From Ophiura sarsii (taxonomy: Eukaryota > Echinodermata > Ophiuroidea > Amphilepidida > Ophiuridae): DNA of 64,000 nt. The stretch spans positions 36,346,656 through 36,410,655 of the forward strand of contig CM069445.1 in the NCBI GenBank assembly GCA_035610835.1. The letters are read 5' to 3'. Below, piece by piece: positions 11,011-64,000 of the stretch (positions are counted from its first letter, which is position 1; each line of letters starts with the position of its first letter). The notes beneath the pieces were generated by a model. It made no database searches, was not told the origin of the DNA, and was given only the letters and a program-made list of their open reading frames with translations. Both the position numbers and the translations under genes were made by a program.

Positions 11011-12852
11011 GGTTTTCTATAATATATATGCGCTGACATCACCTCCCAACTTAAGATGACAGGAAGTATAAATACGTAATTCAAAAAGTTATAACAGTTT
11101 ATTTCTTGAGCATTTAGGTAATAATCGGTAACGATTAATTAAAACCACATTCAAAATGCTCAACTGAACCAGAATGTTTGCATGGTTTATATATATTTTT
11201 CATTCAACAAATTCTAGACATTTTGAACCAACGAATTGGTCGGTGATTGTATATACCGATCCGGAGTAAAAAGCAGTTGATACAAAATGGTTTTATTTTG
11301 CCATTTGAACATGTTTAAAATGCTGCCATGACATATTTCATCGTGATCGGTCTAGAATCATCGGGCCATACCCCGCGTCATCCTGTCTAATTTAAGATAA
11401 ATGTTCATGTGTGCCGCCTTTCTTCAAGCTAGAAGTGCTGGATAAACTGATCCTAAGATGGTAAACTATGTTAGAGATACGTTGTTTGGTGGTGTGCCCG
11501 GCATGAAATGGGATGCATCTGGCAGTCGCCGTGGTTGACGCAATCTGCCATTCAACTCTTGTATTCGATGGCCGTATCGTGCAAATGCATTTTGTGCCTT
11601 CGTTTTAATTTCTCCCAGATTTAGATTTGTTTTTGAATAATTGTATATGTAATATTACTTCTTTATTCCAATATTATTTCCGATGGTTTCAATGGATTTA
11701 AATGTTGACGTTTTAAACATGTATTTTTAAGGTGGTATGTATCTTTTTAAAGTTTATAATACTATAAAAATGTATATATTTTTATTATATTGATCAAGAG
11801 GATTACAATTGGTGTACATTTTTATTAATATCCATGCACAGTACTATTTTTGGGGGTTTAATAAATATACAGTACTATAAATAATAGGCTACCTATAGTC
11901 ATGTACAAGTATTCGTTACGGGTTAAACAGCATAGCCTACTCTTACCTTTTTAGAATTATGTAAAACGTCATATCTTGTTGTTATTTCAATTTATATGTA
12001 TGTACACATTTATCAAGTTTTTTGGGTAGTATTTCAGTAGGCCTACGGTTCGAACACTGAATAGTTTTTCTTTGATGAAACAACTCAATATCACAACCAC
12101 AAAATCTGTTATAGCATTTTGGTTCTTGTCCGGTAGTAGTCAAAGAGGATGATGGTTCGAGTCCCGTGACAGTTTGTTCTCTCATCGATTAAAATGCTAC
12201 GTTGATGTAATGTGTTCAATATTTTATCGAAATATTCGCATAAAATTCACTTACTTGGTTATCTCATACGAATGTATACTAGTACTTGTCAAACCTAGTT
12301 GTTATTTTCAACTTATACGTTTGATAATATTTTATCATTATGCTATTACAAAACCATTCTTTTATGTTGAAGTTGTAACAGTACTACTTTGTAGATAATA
12401 AGCATTTATAATCTATCATTATATGTAAGCATAAACATGATAAATGAAGTGTGTATCCAAATGTGGTAAAATCCAAAGGCCTCTTTATCGGGCTCTTTAT
12501 GTCATGTTAAGTCAAATTTTATTCAAGCAATATTTGGAGCAGACATTTCTCGGGGTCTTTTCAAAGCAGTTACATTAAGAAACTGTTATTATTTTATATC
12601 CAAGAAAAACAGTTTAGATATCAAGTCAGTTGAATTGTGAACAAAATTTAAACAAACAGCAGCCATTGGATTTAAAACCACTTTTGGAAATAAATTCATC
12701 AAAATATAGAATACGGTTAAGGTGGCAGAATCGGTAGTTGGGTTACAAGCGTAAATTAGTATATTTTTTATAAAATAAACACTTTGGTTTAAATAACTTA
12801 ATGTATATCTGTGTGTTTTCTTTGTATGTAGATGTGTGTATTTCAATTCCAT
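11011..12852. other. Duplicated 3' flank of copy A, no gene seen
   Basis: AT-rich sequence collinear with 60450-64000. It holds a short tRNA/B-box-like string near 12150 (ggttcgagtcccgtgac) that is conserved at about 61650. The site that is filled by a 1.6-kb element in unit B is empty here, near 12422-12450. Confidence 0.5.
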
Positions 12853-14270
12853 TAGTTCCTAACACATTTCTTATTGTCCACAATCACAATTGATTTCATC
12901 CATATTTTAATAATTATAACGAATCCCAATAAATCTGATTCATTATAAATACACCCCTTTGAGAACGCCTTTTATCCAACAGGAAAAATGTTGTTGTTTT
13001 TATCTCGTATTGGATGTCAACATCCGTTGGCTTAAACCATGTCATCATTTAAGAATTGGATTTCAATAAAAAGTAGAATTACATAAAAACAAATTCACAA
13101 ACAAAAATCCTTAAAAAATGAGAAAAATCCATCATCAATTAAGGAAAGTGTGACCAACTAGGCAAGTCAACCCCTTTCGTAGTATGTACAATGGTAATTC
13201 ACATAGTAAAGGTAGAGTAACATGACAGTGGAAGATTACATATTTATATAGGCTAAAAGGGAAATTATTTGTATTCTTATCATATCATGCTAAGTTATTC
13301 TTATTATTATCATGCTTATGGCAGAAATTGAAGTTGACCTACAAGTCCAATTTCTAAGTGATTGGAATAAATACATTATTGACATGATTGGTGCTTTCCT
13401 ACCACAGCCTCCTTACATGCTGAGGCTTTCTCATGAGAACACTGAGCAACATTGAACATAGCACAGAAATATTTATGCATCAAACGTGTGGTTTATGTAG
13501 CTATTAATGATTTGTGCCAGAATGAAGAGGAATACCAAACTAATATTTGCTATTGTTATTGATAGATGATTTACAATAATTATGAATGCAAAGTACTTGA
13601 AGTGTAAACCATGTCATTTTCTGGTTTTTATGTGTAAATCCCATTGTACAAACTAGTAAATGATATGGTTTACGCAAATTATGCGAGCGGTCTTATTTTT
13701 GATTGGATTAATCCCAGATTGTCAGAATATTATCATTAATAATTTGGCTTTGCACTGACGGTGAATTGGTCATTGTCCAGTGGTTTTGAAAAAGTTAAAA
13801 AGCGCCATGAAACAGGGTCCTTTTTTATTCACCCTGTACTGCTTTTCGTAAAGATATGAATCCCCTTAAGTAATGTAACAAAAAGCATTAAATCGTGACG
13901 TGACGCAGTTCTCCTAGATATCATATCAAAGATAACTCTGTGGATTGGAAAGTGTCCACGTGATAGGTGGACAATAAATAGAAAAATGTGATTGATACTA
14001 AATTCCTGCAGGGCAGTGTTATAAATTATACACTTGGTAGAAAGCATCGCATCGCTTGGTTATTGTTGCCAAGTGCAAATGTACCCGGGAATTATGGTGT
14101 TACCTATTACATCATACAATATCATAGCTCAATGTATAGTCGTATTTTTTTAACTCTTCACATACCGTAGGCTACTATTATATGTTATCATTATCACTGA
14201 TTACAATGTACAGTCAATTTAAACAATGTGTCCTCTTCGTAATTTGACAAATGAATGACTACATGCTGAT
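12853..14270. other. Intergenic, AT-rich, nothing recognised
   Basis: No splice-bounded coding segment, RNA gene or clear repeat structure was found here. Short ORFs at 13829-14170 lack any family resemblance and overlap each other on opposite strands. Confidence 0.5.
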
Positions 14271-14288
14271 AAGTTTAGTATTCATAAT

Positions 14289-14985
14289 AAGGGTGGGAAT
14301 TTCGGGTAATTGTATACCCGGGTACCCAAAATATTTTTCGGGCGGGTACCCGGGTACCCGAAATTCAAAAAAATCCCATTACATTACATTTTTTTTACAA
14401 CTTTTTTTTCTAAGTACAACACAGGAGTTGACTCGTATTTGACTCTTAATAACCCACATAATACCCCTTGACCCACACCATTAGGGATAATAACTCCTAA
14501 CTCTCCTAACCTAAGATCTTATACTAAATTATTTAATTCATTCTTATCAAAAGTATGAAGTTTTCAGTCTTAACAGTGTACCCCAGGAATGGCAAATCTA
14601 CCTTATTTTTTGTGTTGATTAATGTAGATTTGCCATTCCTGGTTCACCCTGTAATATAATGTACACTTTCATTTCCCTGCATCTCCAATCCAATTAAGAT
14701 ATTGTTGATTTTGAAATAAATTGTATTTTTACATAGAAAACAGTGTTGAAAAAAATCATACTTTTGATAAGAATGAATTAAATAATTTAGTATAAGATCT
14801 TAGGTAAGGAGTTATTATTCCTCATGGTGTGGGTCAAGGGGTTTTATGTTAGTTCTTAAGGGTCAAATACGAGTCAACTTAGGTCATGTGTTTTACTTAG
14901 AAAAAAATTAAAATGTAAAAAAAAAAAGTTGCAAATTTCGGGCGGGACTCGATTACCCGGGACTCGCTCCCAACCTTAATTCATA
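14289..14985. mobile_element. Long palindromic (foldback) element
   Basis: Left arm about 14289-14560 contains TCGGGTAATTGTATACCCGG, the run around ttgacccacacc and agatcttatactaaattat. The right arm, about 14757-14985, carries the same words in reverse complement (ataatttagtataagatct, ggtgtgggtcaaggggtt, gggactcgattacccggg). The centre has its own smaller palindrome (aggaatggcaaatctac / gtagatttgccattcct) and ends in ..caccctgtaat. Probable non-autonomous foldback element or MITE, with a second one nested in its centre. Confidence 0.75.
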
Positions 14986-15007
14986 ATCATCATCATCATC
15001 ATCCTTC

Positions 15008-15316
15008 GGGGGGGGGGGGGGTCTCACATTGAGATGGTATACGTTTATATGTGCCTGCCTTTTGGGGTGCTTTTTTGCAAAAATTGGTATAGCGATGGTG
15101 TGTTTTCATCACAGACCAAAGCGCCCAATTGGCATAAATTGGGTGTATTTTGAGGCATTGTTTGTAAAAAGCACCCAATTTGTGCAACATTGGTATATTG
15201 ATGGGTGGGAAATTGGCCCGAAAATAGGTATAGAGAAAGTCAAATTATCGAAGTCCGGCAGGTACATCCATGTACGATTTAGGCGAAAGTAACCCTCCCC
15301 CCCCCCCCCCCCCCCC
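15008..15316. repeat. Segment bounded by G14 and C20 runs
   Basis: A run of 14 G (15008-15021) and a run of 20 C (15297-15316) face each other across about 275 bp. The interior has an open frame on the plus strand (15029-15292) with no recognised domain. It is not supported as a gene. Confidence 0.5.
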
Positions 15317-15876
15317 ACCCCACCGGGCATTCGGCCATGTGGGGGTGCGTAGGTGGCATACTTTTTAGCAGGCTCTTCATCAGGGATACAGAGTATATGG
15401 CCAAGGTCAATAAGTTTTGTTAATTATATTTTCAAATTATGTAATATGTGACTACAAGCTACTTCAACATTAATTTCAAGCTATGTCAATCGTCTAAAAC
15501 TGAGCTTATGCGATAACAAAACAACAGCATTTGGATGCTTTCAGTATTTAAATTGGCCAATGAACATTTTGGCCACAAAGATTATTTTATTACTCACATC
15601 ATTACATTTCTTGTTAGCCTTAAGATATCCCAAAAGAATATTCATCAAAGACAATTTTACTTTTTTACCTGCTATGTCACATTGCACTTGCACACTGTTT
15701 CTCCAGGTTAGCTGTAGGGAAAAGTGAAAATAACAAACAATAATGATGGCTTCTTCATTTTAACAATTGGAATTTCACATAGAAATGAATAGTGACAAAA
15801 ATATAAAATCCCTCGCCGATTAAAAAAAAGAAGATCGGACAGTTTGTTTACTAATACTAGGCCTAAGTATTCTCAT

Positions 15877-16064
15877 ACTATAATAGTACCATGGTATTCT
15901 CTTTCTCTATTCACTTATACTATTAGTACCATTTTAACATGCTTCACCAACCCGCACACACTACTGAATTACTATAATAGTACCATGGTATTCTCTTTCT
16001 CTATTCACTTATACTATTAGTACCATTTTAACATGCTTCACCAACCCGCACACACTACTGAATT
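15877..16064 (+). repeat. Tandem duplication, two 94-bp units
   Basis: The block starting actataatagtaccatggta at 15877 is repeated essentially perfectly at 15971, so the duplication is recent. It is also a possible assembly artefact. Confidence 0.9.
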
Positions 16065-16376
16065 TTCATTATAAGTATAACAATTACAACATGTATGATG
16101 GATTGATATACAATACCAATGAATTATGGGGAAAATCAACAATGACGATGAAACAGAAATGTTAACCTATAAATTGACCCTGGACGTGGCATATTGTGTA
16201 ACTTAATACAGAATTTATATTGTAAACCATTTCTGATCTGGAATCTCGTGTAATTTTTATATAGGATGATGATCTGATTATAATATAGTATACTACACAG
16301 AGTCTTGCTTTGAATATACTAGGCGTTTATCAGGTGTATTTATTTATTTGATTTTTTTTGTGATTGATTCGTTTAG

Positions 16377-16596
16377 TTGGCCATGCCCGTACACCTTTGG
16401 AACGGTTGCATCAGTCTTCTCGACTGATATATGCGCCCTTAAAGCTGGCCACTTTGGTAGTTTACCACAGACGCACTGGTCCTGGCCTGCCCCTGTTCAC
16501 TTTGATGGCGGACTGTACAGAGTTAACATGGAGAATTATAATAATATTGTCAAATTCCTAAAGGAACTGGATGTGGCTAGAAACCCAGAGTGGTAG
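16377..16596 (+). CDS. Unassigned exon-like ORF
   Basis: An open frame ends at 16594-16596 after a possible acceptor (..gattcgtttag, 16376). It has protein-like composition: WPCPYTFGTVASVF.., then THWSWPAPVHFDGGLYRVN and NYNNIVKFLKELDVARNPEW. It is richer in G+C than its surroundings. An overlapping second frame (HARTPLERLHQSSRLIYAPL..) is also open. I do not recognise a family, and no partner exon is visible. It could be the last exon of an unseen gene, or a transposon fragment. Confidence 0.25.
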
Positions 16597-16955
16597 TTCG
16601 CCTTTAAACATATTACACAATATTCTCAAATGTATAAAAAATAAAGGTAGAATATATTACACATATTTACATGATAACATGCAAGGTAAATGCTACGTGC
16701 GGTCCATGCAAAATTACTCAGTCATTGTCGTTTTTAATATGCAAGACGCACTTATGTGTGTCGGACTGTTGGGTATCAGTTAAAAAAGTTTGTTTGTCCC
16801 AAGTTAACTTGACAAAATGCTTCGCGTGTTTATATTTGGTGTGTTTGTTGTGATGTGATATGTATAGTGGTGAAAACATCAATAAAACTATACCACAAAT
16901 AACCTACACAAATGAATTCAGAAGTTGAGACCGTCTCAATCATAGTGATTCTCCT

Positions 16956-17214
16956 CCTAGGTCTAAATGCCAGTTGATCTCAGTTAAAAGCTGGCCATTT
17001 TTCGTATTAAACCAACTGGTTGGAACTGTTTGACCTGTTTGAACTGGAACTTAACTTGGTTTCAATATCACTCAGTTCACACACCAGTTGAAAAGTTGTC
17101 CATTTTCCATATTAAACCAACCGGTTAACTGTTTTGTAACTGGGTCTTAACTGGTTTGAACTGTGTTTAAGTTGAAACCAGTTCAACTGGGCTCAACTGG
17201 AATTTGGACCTGGG
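16956..17214. mobile_element. Short MITE-like element upstream of copy B
   Basis: Ends are inverted: cctaggtctaaatgccagtt at the left and aactggaatttggacctggg at the right. The interior has repeated AACTGGTT/AACCAGTT words and a direct repeat offset by about 107 bp (16982, 17089). It lies about 0.8 kb upstream of the predicted start of transcription. Confidence 0.6.
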
Positions 17215-18015
17215 CTGTCTTTACGACTTACGTTAAAATTCCATGACACAACTTTCTTGCCTTGAAATTTGGTTCTACCTATTAGTAAGATATTCTTGAA
17301 ATCACCAATATTGAACCTGTTGAACAGCTTTGCGAAGTTCAATAGGTGTTATAATCAGTGATGATCTTTAATCCGTTCATGAGTATCTTTAATAGCTAAC
17401 ACCTGAAATTGCCCTTTTTTATCATAACTATTATCTGTAAAAAAGCAGACAAACTGTTACTTAATCTTGGTGGAAATTAATATGAGAAACTAAAAAAACA
17501 CTTTGTTTTGGCCTAATTGTTTACATCATGGTCTATTGCAGCCTTTAAAACTGAACTTACCTTTGGTTATTATCAATAACTAATCAACCATCAAACTTAC
17601 GTATATGTTATGTATGTATGTATATGGAAACAAAACCGTAAGGTCACAATTCATGAAGTCGAGTTGCCATTAAATCAGCGCGTGAATATTATCGTGGTAG
17701 GGTACGCGTTAGGGCGGATTTGTACACAATACTATACAATCGTTATGAACTTTGCGACGAATGAGTTACTGTTGGATGCTGCGTATTCTAGAGTTAAAAG
17801 TTCGACATGTTTTACCGTATTAAGCAGGATCGTTGACGTTCGAAATTCTTAACTTAGTTTCGGGCGTAGTCAACTGAACTGATAGTGGTTCAATTGTAAT
17901 ATCTATCAGGTTGGGTTTGATAACAAGTTTAGAATAACCTGATACGGATTAGCCAAAGAATCCTAACCGCGGGAAGATTTCACCCACGATGAGCGTCGAT
18001 CATTAAGTTGTTTAG

Positions 18016-18024
18016 TATATAAAG
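18016..18024 (+). promoter_or_regulatory. TATA box of copy B
   Basis: TATATAAAG lies 67 bp upstream of the ATG, which predicts a transcription start near 18041-18050 and a 5' UTR of about 40 nt. No matching promoter for copy A is in the window. Confidence 0.65.
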
Positions 18025-18082
18025 CCAACTGTGTTTTCACAGATTGTACTAGCAAAGTCAGCGGAAGTTTCAAAGTTCCACT

Positions 18083-59833
<41,751 letters not shown>

Positions 59834-60196
59834 AATGGAACATTTAGGTAAGAAAATAGAAGATAGAGAAAATGAATAAAGCATAGTCAATTAATTTCGA
59901 AAGGGTTTACAGTATGTCAAATTAGGTCTAATTTGGACTAAATTGTTTTATAATGACTAGTAAACAAAAAAAGAAGCAAGCTAAACCACTAAGAAGATTT
60001 AATCTGTTTTAGAATCAAATTTATATTCATTTTGAAGGACAGAAGTATGCACTTGCACGAGCCATTATAAAAGGTGGGAAATATCCCATACGCGAAATAT
60101 CCCATACTTTTGAATCAAATATGAACGATTCTTCGATTTAAGGATGAAAATATTAATGGTTTTGCCAACATTATCGTGTGTTTTTTCATGTTACAG

Positions 60197-60450
60197 CCGG
60201 ATCGTAGGAGTCAACCAGGCAGAATCCGGAAAGAAACGCGGTGTTAATGAACTCATCAACACATATGTATATACATATTTTTTAACTTTTTCCAGTAGTA
60301 TACACCGTTTTCACTCTAAGTTGAGAGCTGACGTCAGCGCGTCTGGGTAATTTCATCAAAATACCGCGCGCGCGTATGGAATAGTGTCAGTCCTGAAGTG
60401 GAAATTTTGCATCAATAGGCCTATTAGGTTTTCTATAATATATACGCGCT
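60197..60450 (+). other. Copy B 3' UTR exon (start supported, end uncertain)
   Basis: Acceptor ..atgttacag, conserved with 10786. The reading that would extend the protein if the 35-bp exon were skipped (PDRRSQPGRIRKETRC) differs mainly by amino-acid changes from copy A, arguing for UTR. No conserved poly(A) signal could be assigned. Confidence 0.5.
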
Positions 60451-61941
60451 GACTTCACCTCCCAACTTGAGATGACATGAAGTATAGATACGTATACAAA
60501 AAGTTGTACAAGATTATTGTCTTGAGGGATTAGGTAATAATCGGTAACGATTAATTAAAACCACGTTCAAAATGCACAACTGGACCAGAATGTTTTATAT
60601 GTATATTTCATTCAACAAATTCTAGACATTTTGAACCAAAGAATTGGCCGGTGCTTGTATATACCGATCCGTTGTAAAAAGCGGTTGATACAAAATGGTT
60701 TTATTTTGCAATTTTAACATGTATAAAATGCTGCCATGACATTTCAACGTGATCAGTCTAAAATCATCGGGTCATTCCCCGCGTCATCCTGTCTAATCAT
60801 GCTAATAACTGCCACCGGAGATAAATGTCCATGTGTGCTTCCTTTCTTCAAGCTGGAATTGCTGGATAAGCTGATCCTAAGATGGTAAATTATGTCACAC
60901 TTTCACATATCAATTTTGCTATCTCGAGATACGTTGTTTGGTGTGCTCGGCATGAGATGGGATGCGTCTGGCAGTCGCCGTGGTTGATGCAATCTGCCAT
61001 TCAACTCTTGTATTCGATGGCAGTATCGCGCAATGCATTTTGTGCCTTCGTTTTAATTTCTCCCAGATTTAGAATTGTTTTAAAAGCCAATTCCTGAATA
61101 ATGTATATATAATATTACGTCTTTATTCCAATTTTATTTCCGATGGTTTAAATGGATTTAAATGTTGACGTTTTAAACTTGTATTTTTAAGGTGGTATGT
61201 ATCTTGTCAAAGTTGTTAATACTATAAAAATGTATATATTTAATTTTCATTATTATTGATCAAGAATATTACAATTGGTGTTCATTTTATTAATATCCAT
61301 GCACAGTACTATTTTTGTGGGTTTAATGAAATAATAGACAGTACTATAAATAATAAGCTACCTATATAGTCGTAGACAAGTATTCGTTACGGGTTAAAAA
61401 TCACTGCTGGATTCAAGCATCATATAGCCTACTCTTACCTATTTAGAATTATGTAAAACGTCATATCTTGTTGTCATTTCAATATATATGTATGTACACA
61501 TTTATCTAGCAGTCTAGTTTGGGGTAGTATTTCAGGCCTACGGTTCTAAGACTGCACTGAATAGTTTGTCTATGATGAAACAACTCAATACCACAACCAC
61601 ACAATCTGTTATATATAGCATTGTGGTTCTAGACCGGTAGTAGTCAAAGAGGATGGTGGTTCGAGTCCCGTGACAGTTGGTTCTCTCAGCTATTAAAATG
61701 CTAAGTTGATGTAATGTGTTCAATAATTTACACTGAACATTAATGTATATATTTTATCGAAATATTTGCATACAATTGACTTTCTAAGTCATCTCATACG
61801 AAAATATACTTGTCAAACCTAGTTGTAATTTTCCAACGTAATAGTTTATCATTATACTATTACAAAACCATTATTTTTTATGTTGAAGTTGTAACAGTAC
61901 TACTTTGTAGATAATAAGCATTAGGTATCTATCATTATATG
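60451..61941. other. 3' flank of copy B, no gene seen
   Basis: Collinear with about 11010-12430. Short open frames here (60882-61097, 61538-61723) are not conserved in unit A and have no recognisable content. Confidence 0.5.
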
Positions 61942-61944
61942 TTA

Positions 61945-63579
61945 AGGCCCTGTCACACCATAACGTATCGCCTCAACGTATGCCAACGTATGCAAAATAT
62001 CGAAAAATACGTTGGTGTACGTTGGTGTACGCTGATATAAGTTAGGGGTACGTTGGGGATACGTCGTTTACGTTAAGAGCACGCTGTGATACGCTGTGAC
62101 AATTTGGACCACGAAAAAATATTGAGCATGCTCAAAATTTCTCGACGTACTCAACGTGTGCTAAATACGTTCTGCATAAGTTCCCGGTAAGTTTGTGGTA
62201 CGTTAAATATACGTTGACATACGCTGACATACGTTAGTGGTACGTTACTCGTACGTTACTCGTAAGTTGGTATACGTTGATGAACGTAGGCTGGGGGAAA
62301 CGTACAGCCAACGTAGTGATAACGAGTTGATAACGTATATGTGCCGTATGTCTAACGTATGCCTGACGTATTTCCAACGAGTTTCGATGTATTCTTACAT
62401 ATTCACCTTATGCCGGGCGATCGTGTAAGGCCCTGTCACGTATCCATAGCGTATCCATAGCGTATTGAACGTATACATAGCGTATGACTAACGTATTCAT
62501 AGCGTATCCCTAACTTATAACATACTTATGACAGCTTATCACAGCGTATGCGAGCGTATGCGAGCGTATGACTAACGTATGCTTAACGTATAATTAACGT
62601 AGCGTAGCGTATTCGTAGCATATGATGATGGGTTGATATGTGTTCAGCACGACAGACCATGAAGAAGTGAGGATGAGATACTCAAGGGACCCATTTATAT
62701 ACTCAAACCCTCCATACGTTCCCAAAACGCTGAATGCGCGCTAGCTGTACGGTAGCCCTGTCACACCATGGCGTATCGCCTGAACGTATAACAACGTATG
62801 CGAAATATCGAAAAATACGTTGGCGTACGTTGGCGTACGTTGGTGTACGCTGATACAAGTTAGGGCTAAGTTTGGGATACGTCGTATACGTTAAGAGCAC
62901 GCTGTGATACGTTGTGAAAATTTGGAACACGTCGAGCCCGCGAAAAATTATTGAGCATGTTCAAAATTTCTCGACGTACTCAACGTGTGCTTAACTTACG
63001 TTCTGCATAAGTTCCCGATAGGTTCGTGGTACGTTAGACATACATTTACAAACGCTGACATACGTTAGACATACGCTGACATACGTTAGAGGTACGTTAA
63101 TCGTCTTAAGTTTTAGGTTGGACATATAGATTTACCCTTCTAGATATTTTAATAGTTATCATCTAGGCTGCGTTTACTTGAACTGGCAACACTTGTCCCG
63201 CCGTGTACGAAACTCAATTTCTGCAACGGCATAAGTCACGTGTTCGTTGTACGCCGAGGATACGCTGAGGATACGTCGAGCACGGCAGACATACGCTACG
63301 AATACGATGGTCATACGCTCGCCGATCGCATACGCTGTGATACGCTGTGATAAGTTTGTTATAAGTTAGTGATACGCTATCAATACGTTAGTCATACGCT
63401 ATGTATGCGTTTAATACGCTATGGATACGTCCATTCCATCACCGATGTTGACGCAATTCGTTGGGAAGTTGGACGTTCTTGGACGTTCTCGGACTCTGAC
63501 AATTTTCGAGCTATTTTTTGAATACGTCGGCATACGTTTAGGCCACGTTCAGGCCGTACGCTATGGTGTGACAGCGCCT
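61945..63579. mobile_element. Harbinger-like non-autonomous element, 1635 bp, built of ACGT repeats
   Basis: The 3-bp TTA target duplication is at 61942-61944 and 63580-63582. The terminal inverted repeat is AGGCCCTGTCACACCAT / ATGGTGTGACAGCGCCT (16 of 17 match). The interior is almost wholly degenerate words such as aacgtatg, tacgttgg, tacgctgat and agcgtatcc. Its first 350 bp are repeated from about 62753 (ccctgtcacaccatggcgta..), and a third terminal-like motif sits at 62431 (aaggccctgtcacgtatcc). The 3-bp TWA target and TIR type fit PIF/Harbinger. The empty site is in unit A at about 12422-12450. Confidence 0.85.
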
Positions 63580-64000
63580 TTAGTATAAATGAAGTTTGTG
63601 TCCAAATGTGGTAAAATCAAAAGGCCTCTTTATGTTATGATATGTCAAATTTTATTTAAGCAATATTTGGAGCAGACATTTCTCGGGGTCTTTTCAAAGC
63701 AGTTACATTAATAAATTGTTATTGTTTTATATCCAAGAAAAAACAGTTTAGATATTAAGTCAGTTAAATTTTAAACAAAATTTAAACAAACAGCAGGCAT
63801 TGGATTTAAAACCACTTTTGGAAATAAATTCATCAACTATAGATTAAGGTTAAGGCGGTGATACTGGTGGCAGAATCGGTAGTTGGGTTACAAGCGTATA
63901 ATAAAATATTTTTTAATAAAATGAACACTTCTGTTTCAATAACTTTATGTATACAATCTGTGTATTTTCTTTGTATGTAGATGTGTGTGTTTCAATTCCA
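63580..64000. other. End of unit B, no gene seen
   Basis: Collinear with about 12440-12852 of unit A; AT-rich; the duplication continues past the window end. Confidence 0.6.

Larger units (their letters stand above)
1..12852 (+). repeat. Segmental duplication, unit A
   Basis: Collinear with 51557-64000 through exons, introns, 3' flank and beyond. The first bases (gggaatagga..gtcgtgtcatatca) recur at 51557, and the window's last bases (tttcaattcca) recur at 12842-12852. Both copies are on the same strand with an offset of about 51 kb, so this is a tandem duplication whose true ends lie outside the window. Unit A has about 0.65 kb (roughly 205-890) that is absent from B and that itself contains a direct duplication of about 200 bp. 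Confidence 0.9.

Noticed and set aside
17610..17852. 80-codon ORF upstream of copy B
   Set aside because: No splice or domain support and no recognisable motif; it lies between a MITE and the TATA box.

Overview
This window is eukaryotic genomic DNA. It has long introns, GT..AG splice sites, many palindromic transposon remnants, LINE fragments, microsatellites and long homopolymer runs. Extracellular Calx-beta and fucolectin-like domains, Tx1-type LINE tails and frequent TAGGCCT words suggest a marine invertebrate deuterostome (echinoderm or hemichordate). That is an inference, and the species cannot be fixed from the sequence. The assembly has one 100-N gap at 29047-29146.

The window is dominated by two tandem, same-strand copies of one multi-exon gene for a large type I membrane protein. 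Copy B runs from a TATA box near 18016 to a stop at 59831-59833. I could trace 24 coding exons, and every internal coding junction up to the membrane exon is phase 1. They give: signal peptide; a small Cys-rich piece; a half-domain resembling Methyltransf_FA (FAMeT); the C-terminal half of a fucolectin/F5-8-type-C domain; nine Calx-beta domains, each split over two exons; one membrane helix; and a short Pro/Tyr-rich cytoplasmic tail. The exons sum to 4212 nt including the stop (1403 aa). Exons for the other halves of the FAMeT-like and fucolectin-like domains are probably missing, either in the N gap or unrecognised in the 9.3-kb intron.

Copy A occupies 1 to about 12.85 kb. It is the 3' part of a close paralogue: second half of Calx-beta 6, Calx-beta 7-9, membrane exon and tail. 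Window positions 1-12852 align by eye with 51557-64000, so the duplication runs past both window edges. The unit is about 51 kb. Exons differ by about 13 amino acids in about 500, while introns differ by many insertions.

Layout: 1-12.85 kb, copy A and its 3' flank; 12.85-18.0 kb, intergenic DNA with palindromic elements and one unexplained exon-like ORF; 18.0-29.5 kb, the 5' exons of copy B and a repeat-filled intron with a LINE remnant; 29.5-33.5 kb, inverted and tandem repeats and a second LINE remnant; 33.5-51.5 kb, Calx-beta 1 to 6a with introns full of TIR elements, tRNA-like sequences and satellites; 51.5-64 kb, the duplicated 3' half and flank. That last segment carries B-only insertions, including three TA-flanked or foldback elements in introns and a 1.6-kb TTA-flanked element in the 3' flank.

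The most interesting points are the tandem lectin-like/Calx-beta receptor family, the clean empty/filled transposon sites dated by the duplication, and the ACGT-lattice Harbinger-like element. All alignments and identities are by eye, and no search was run.
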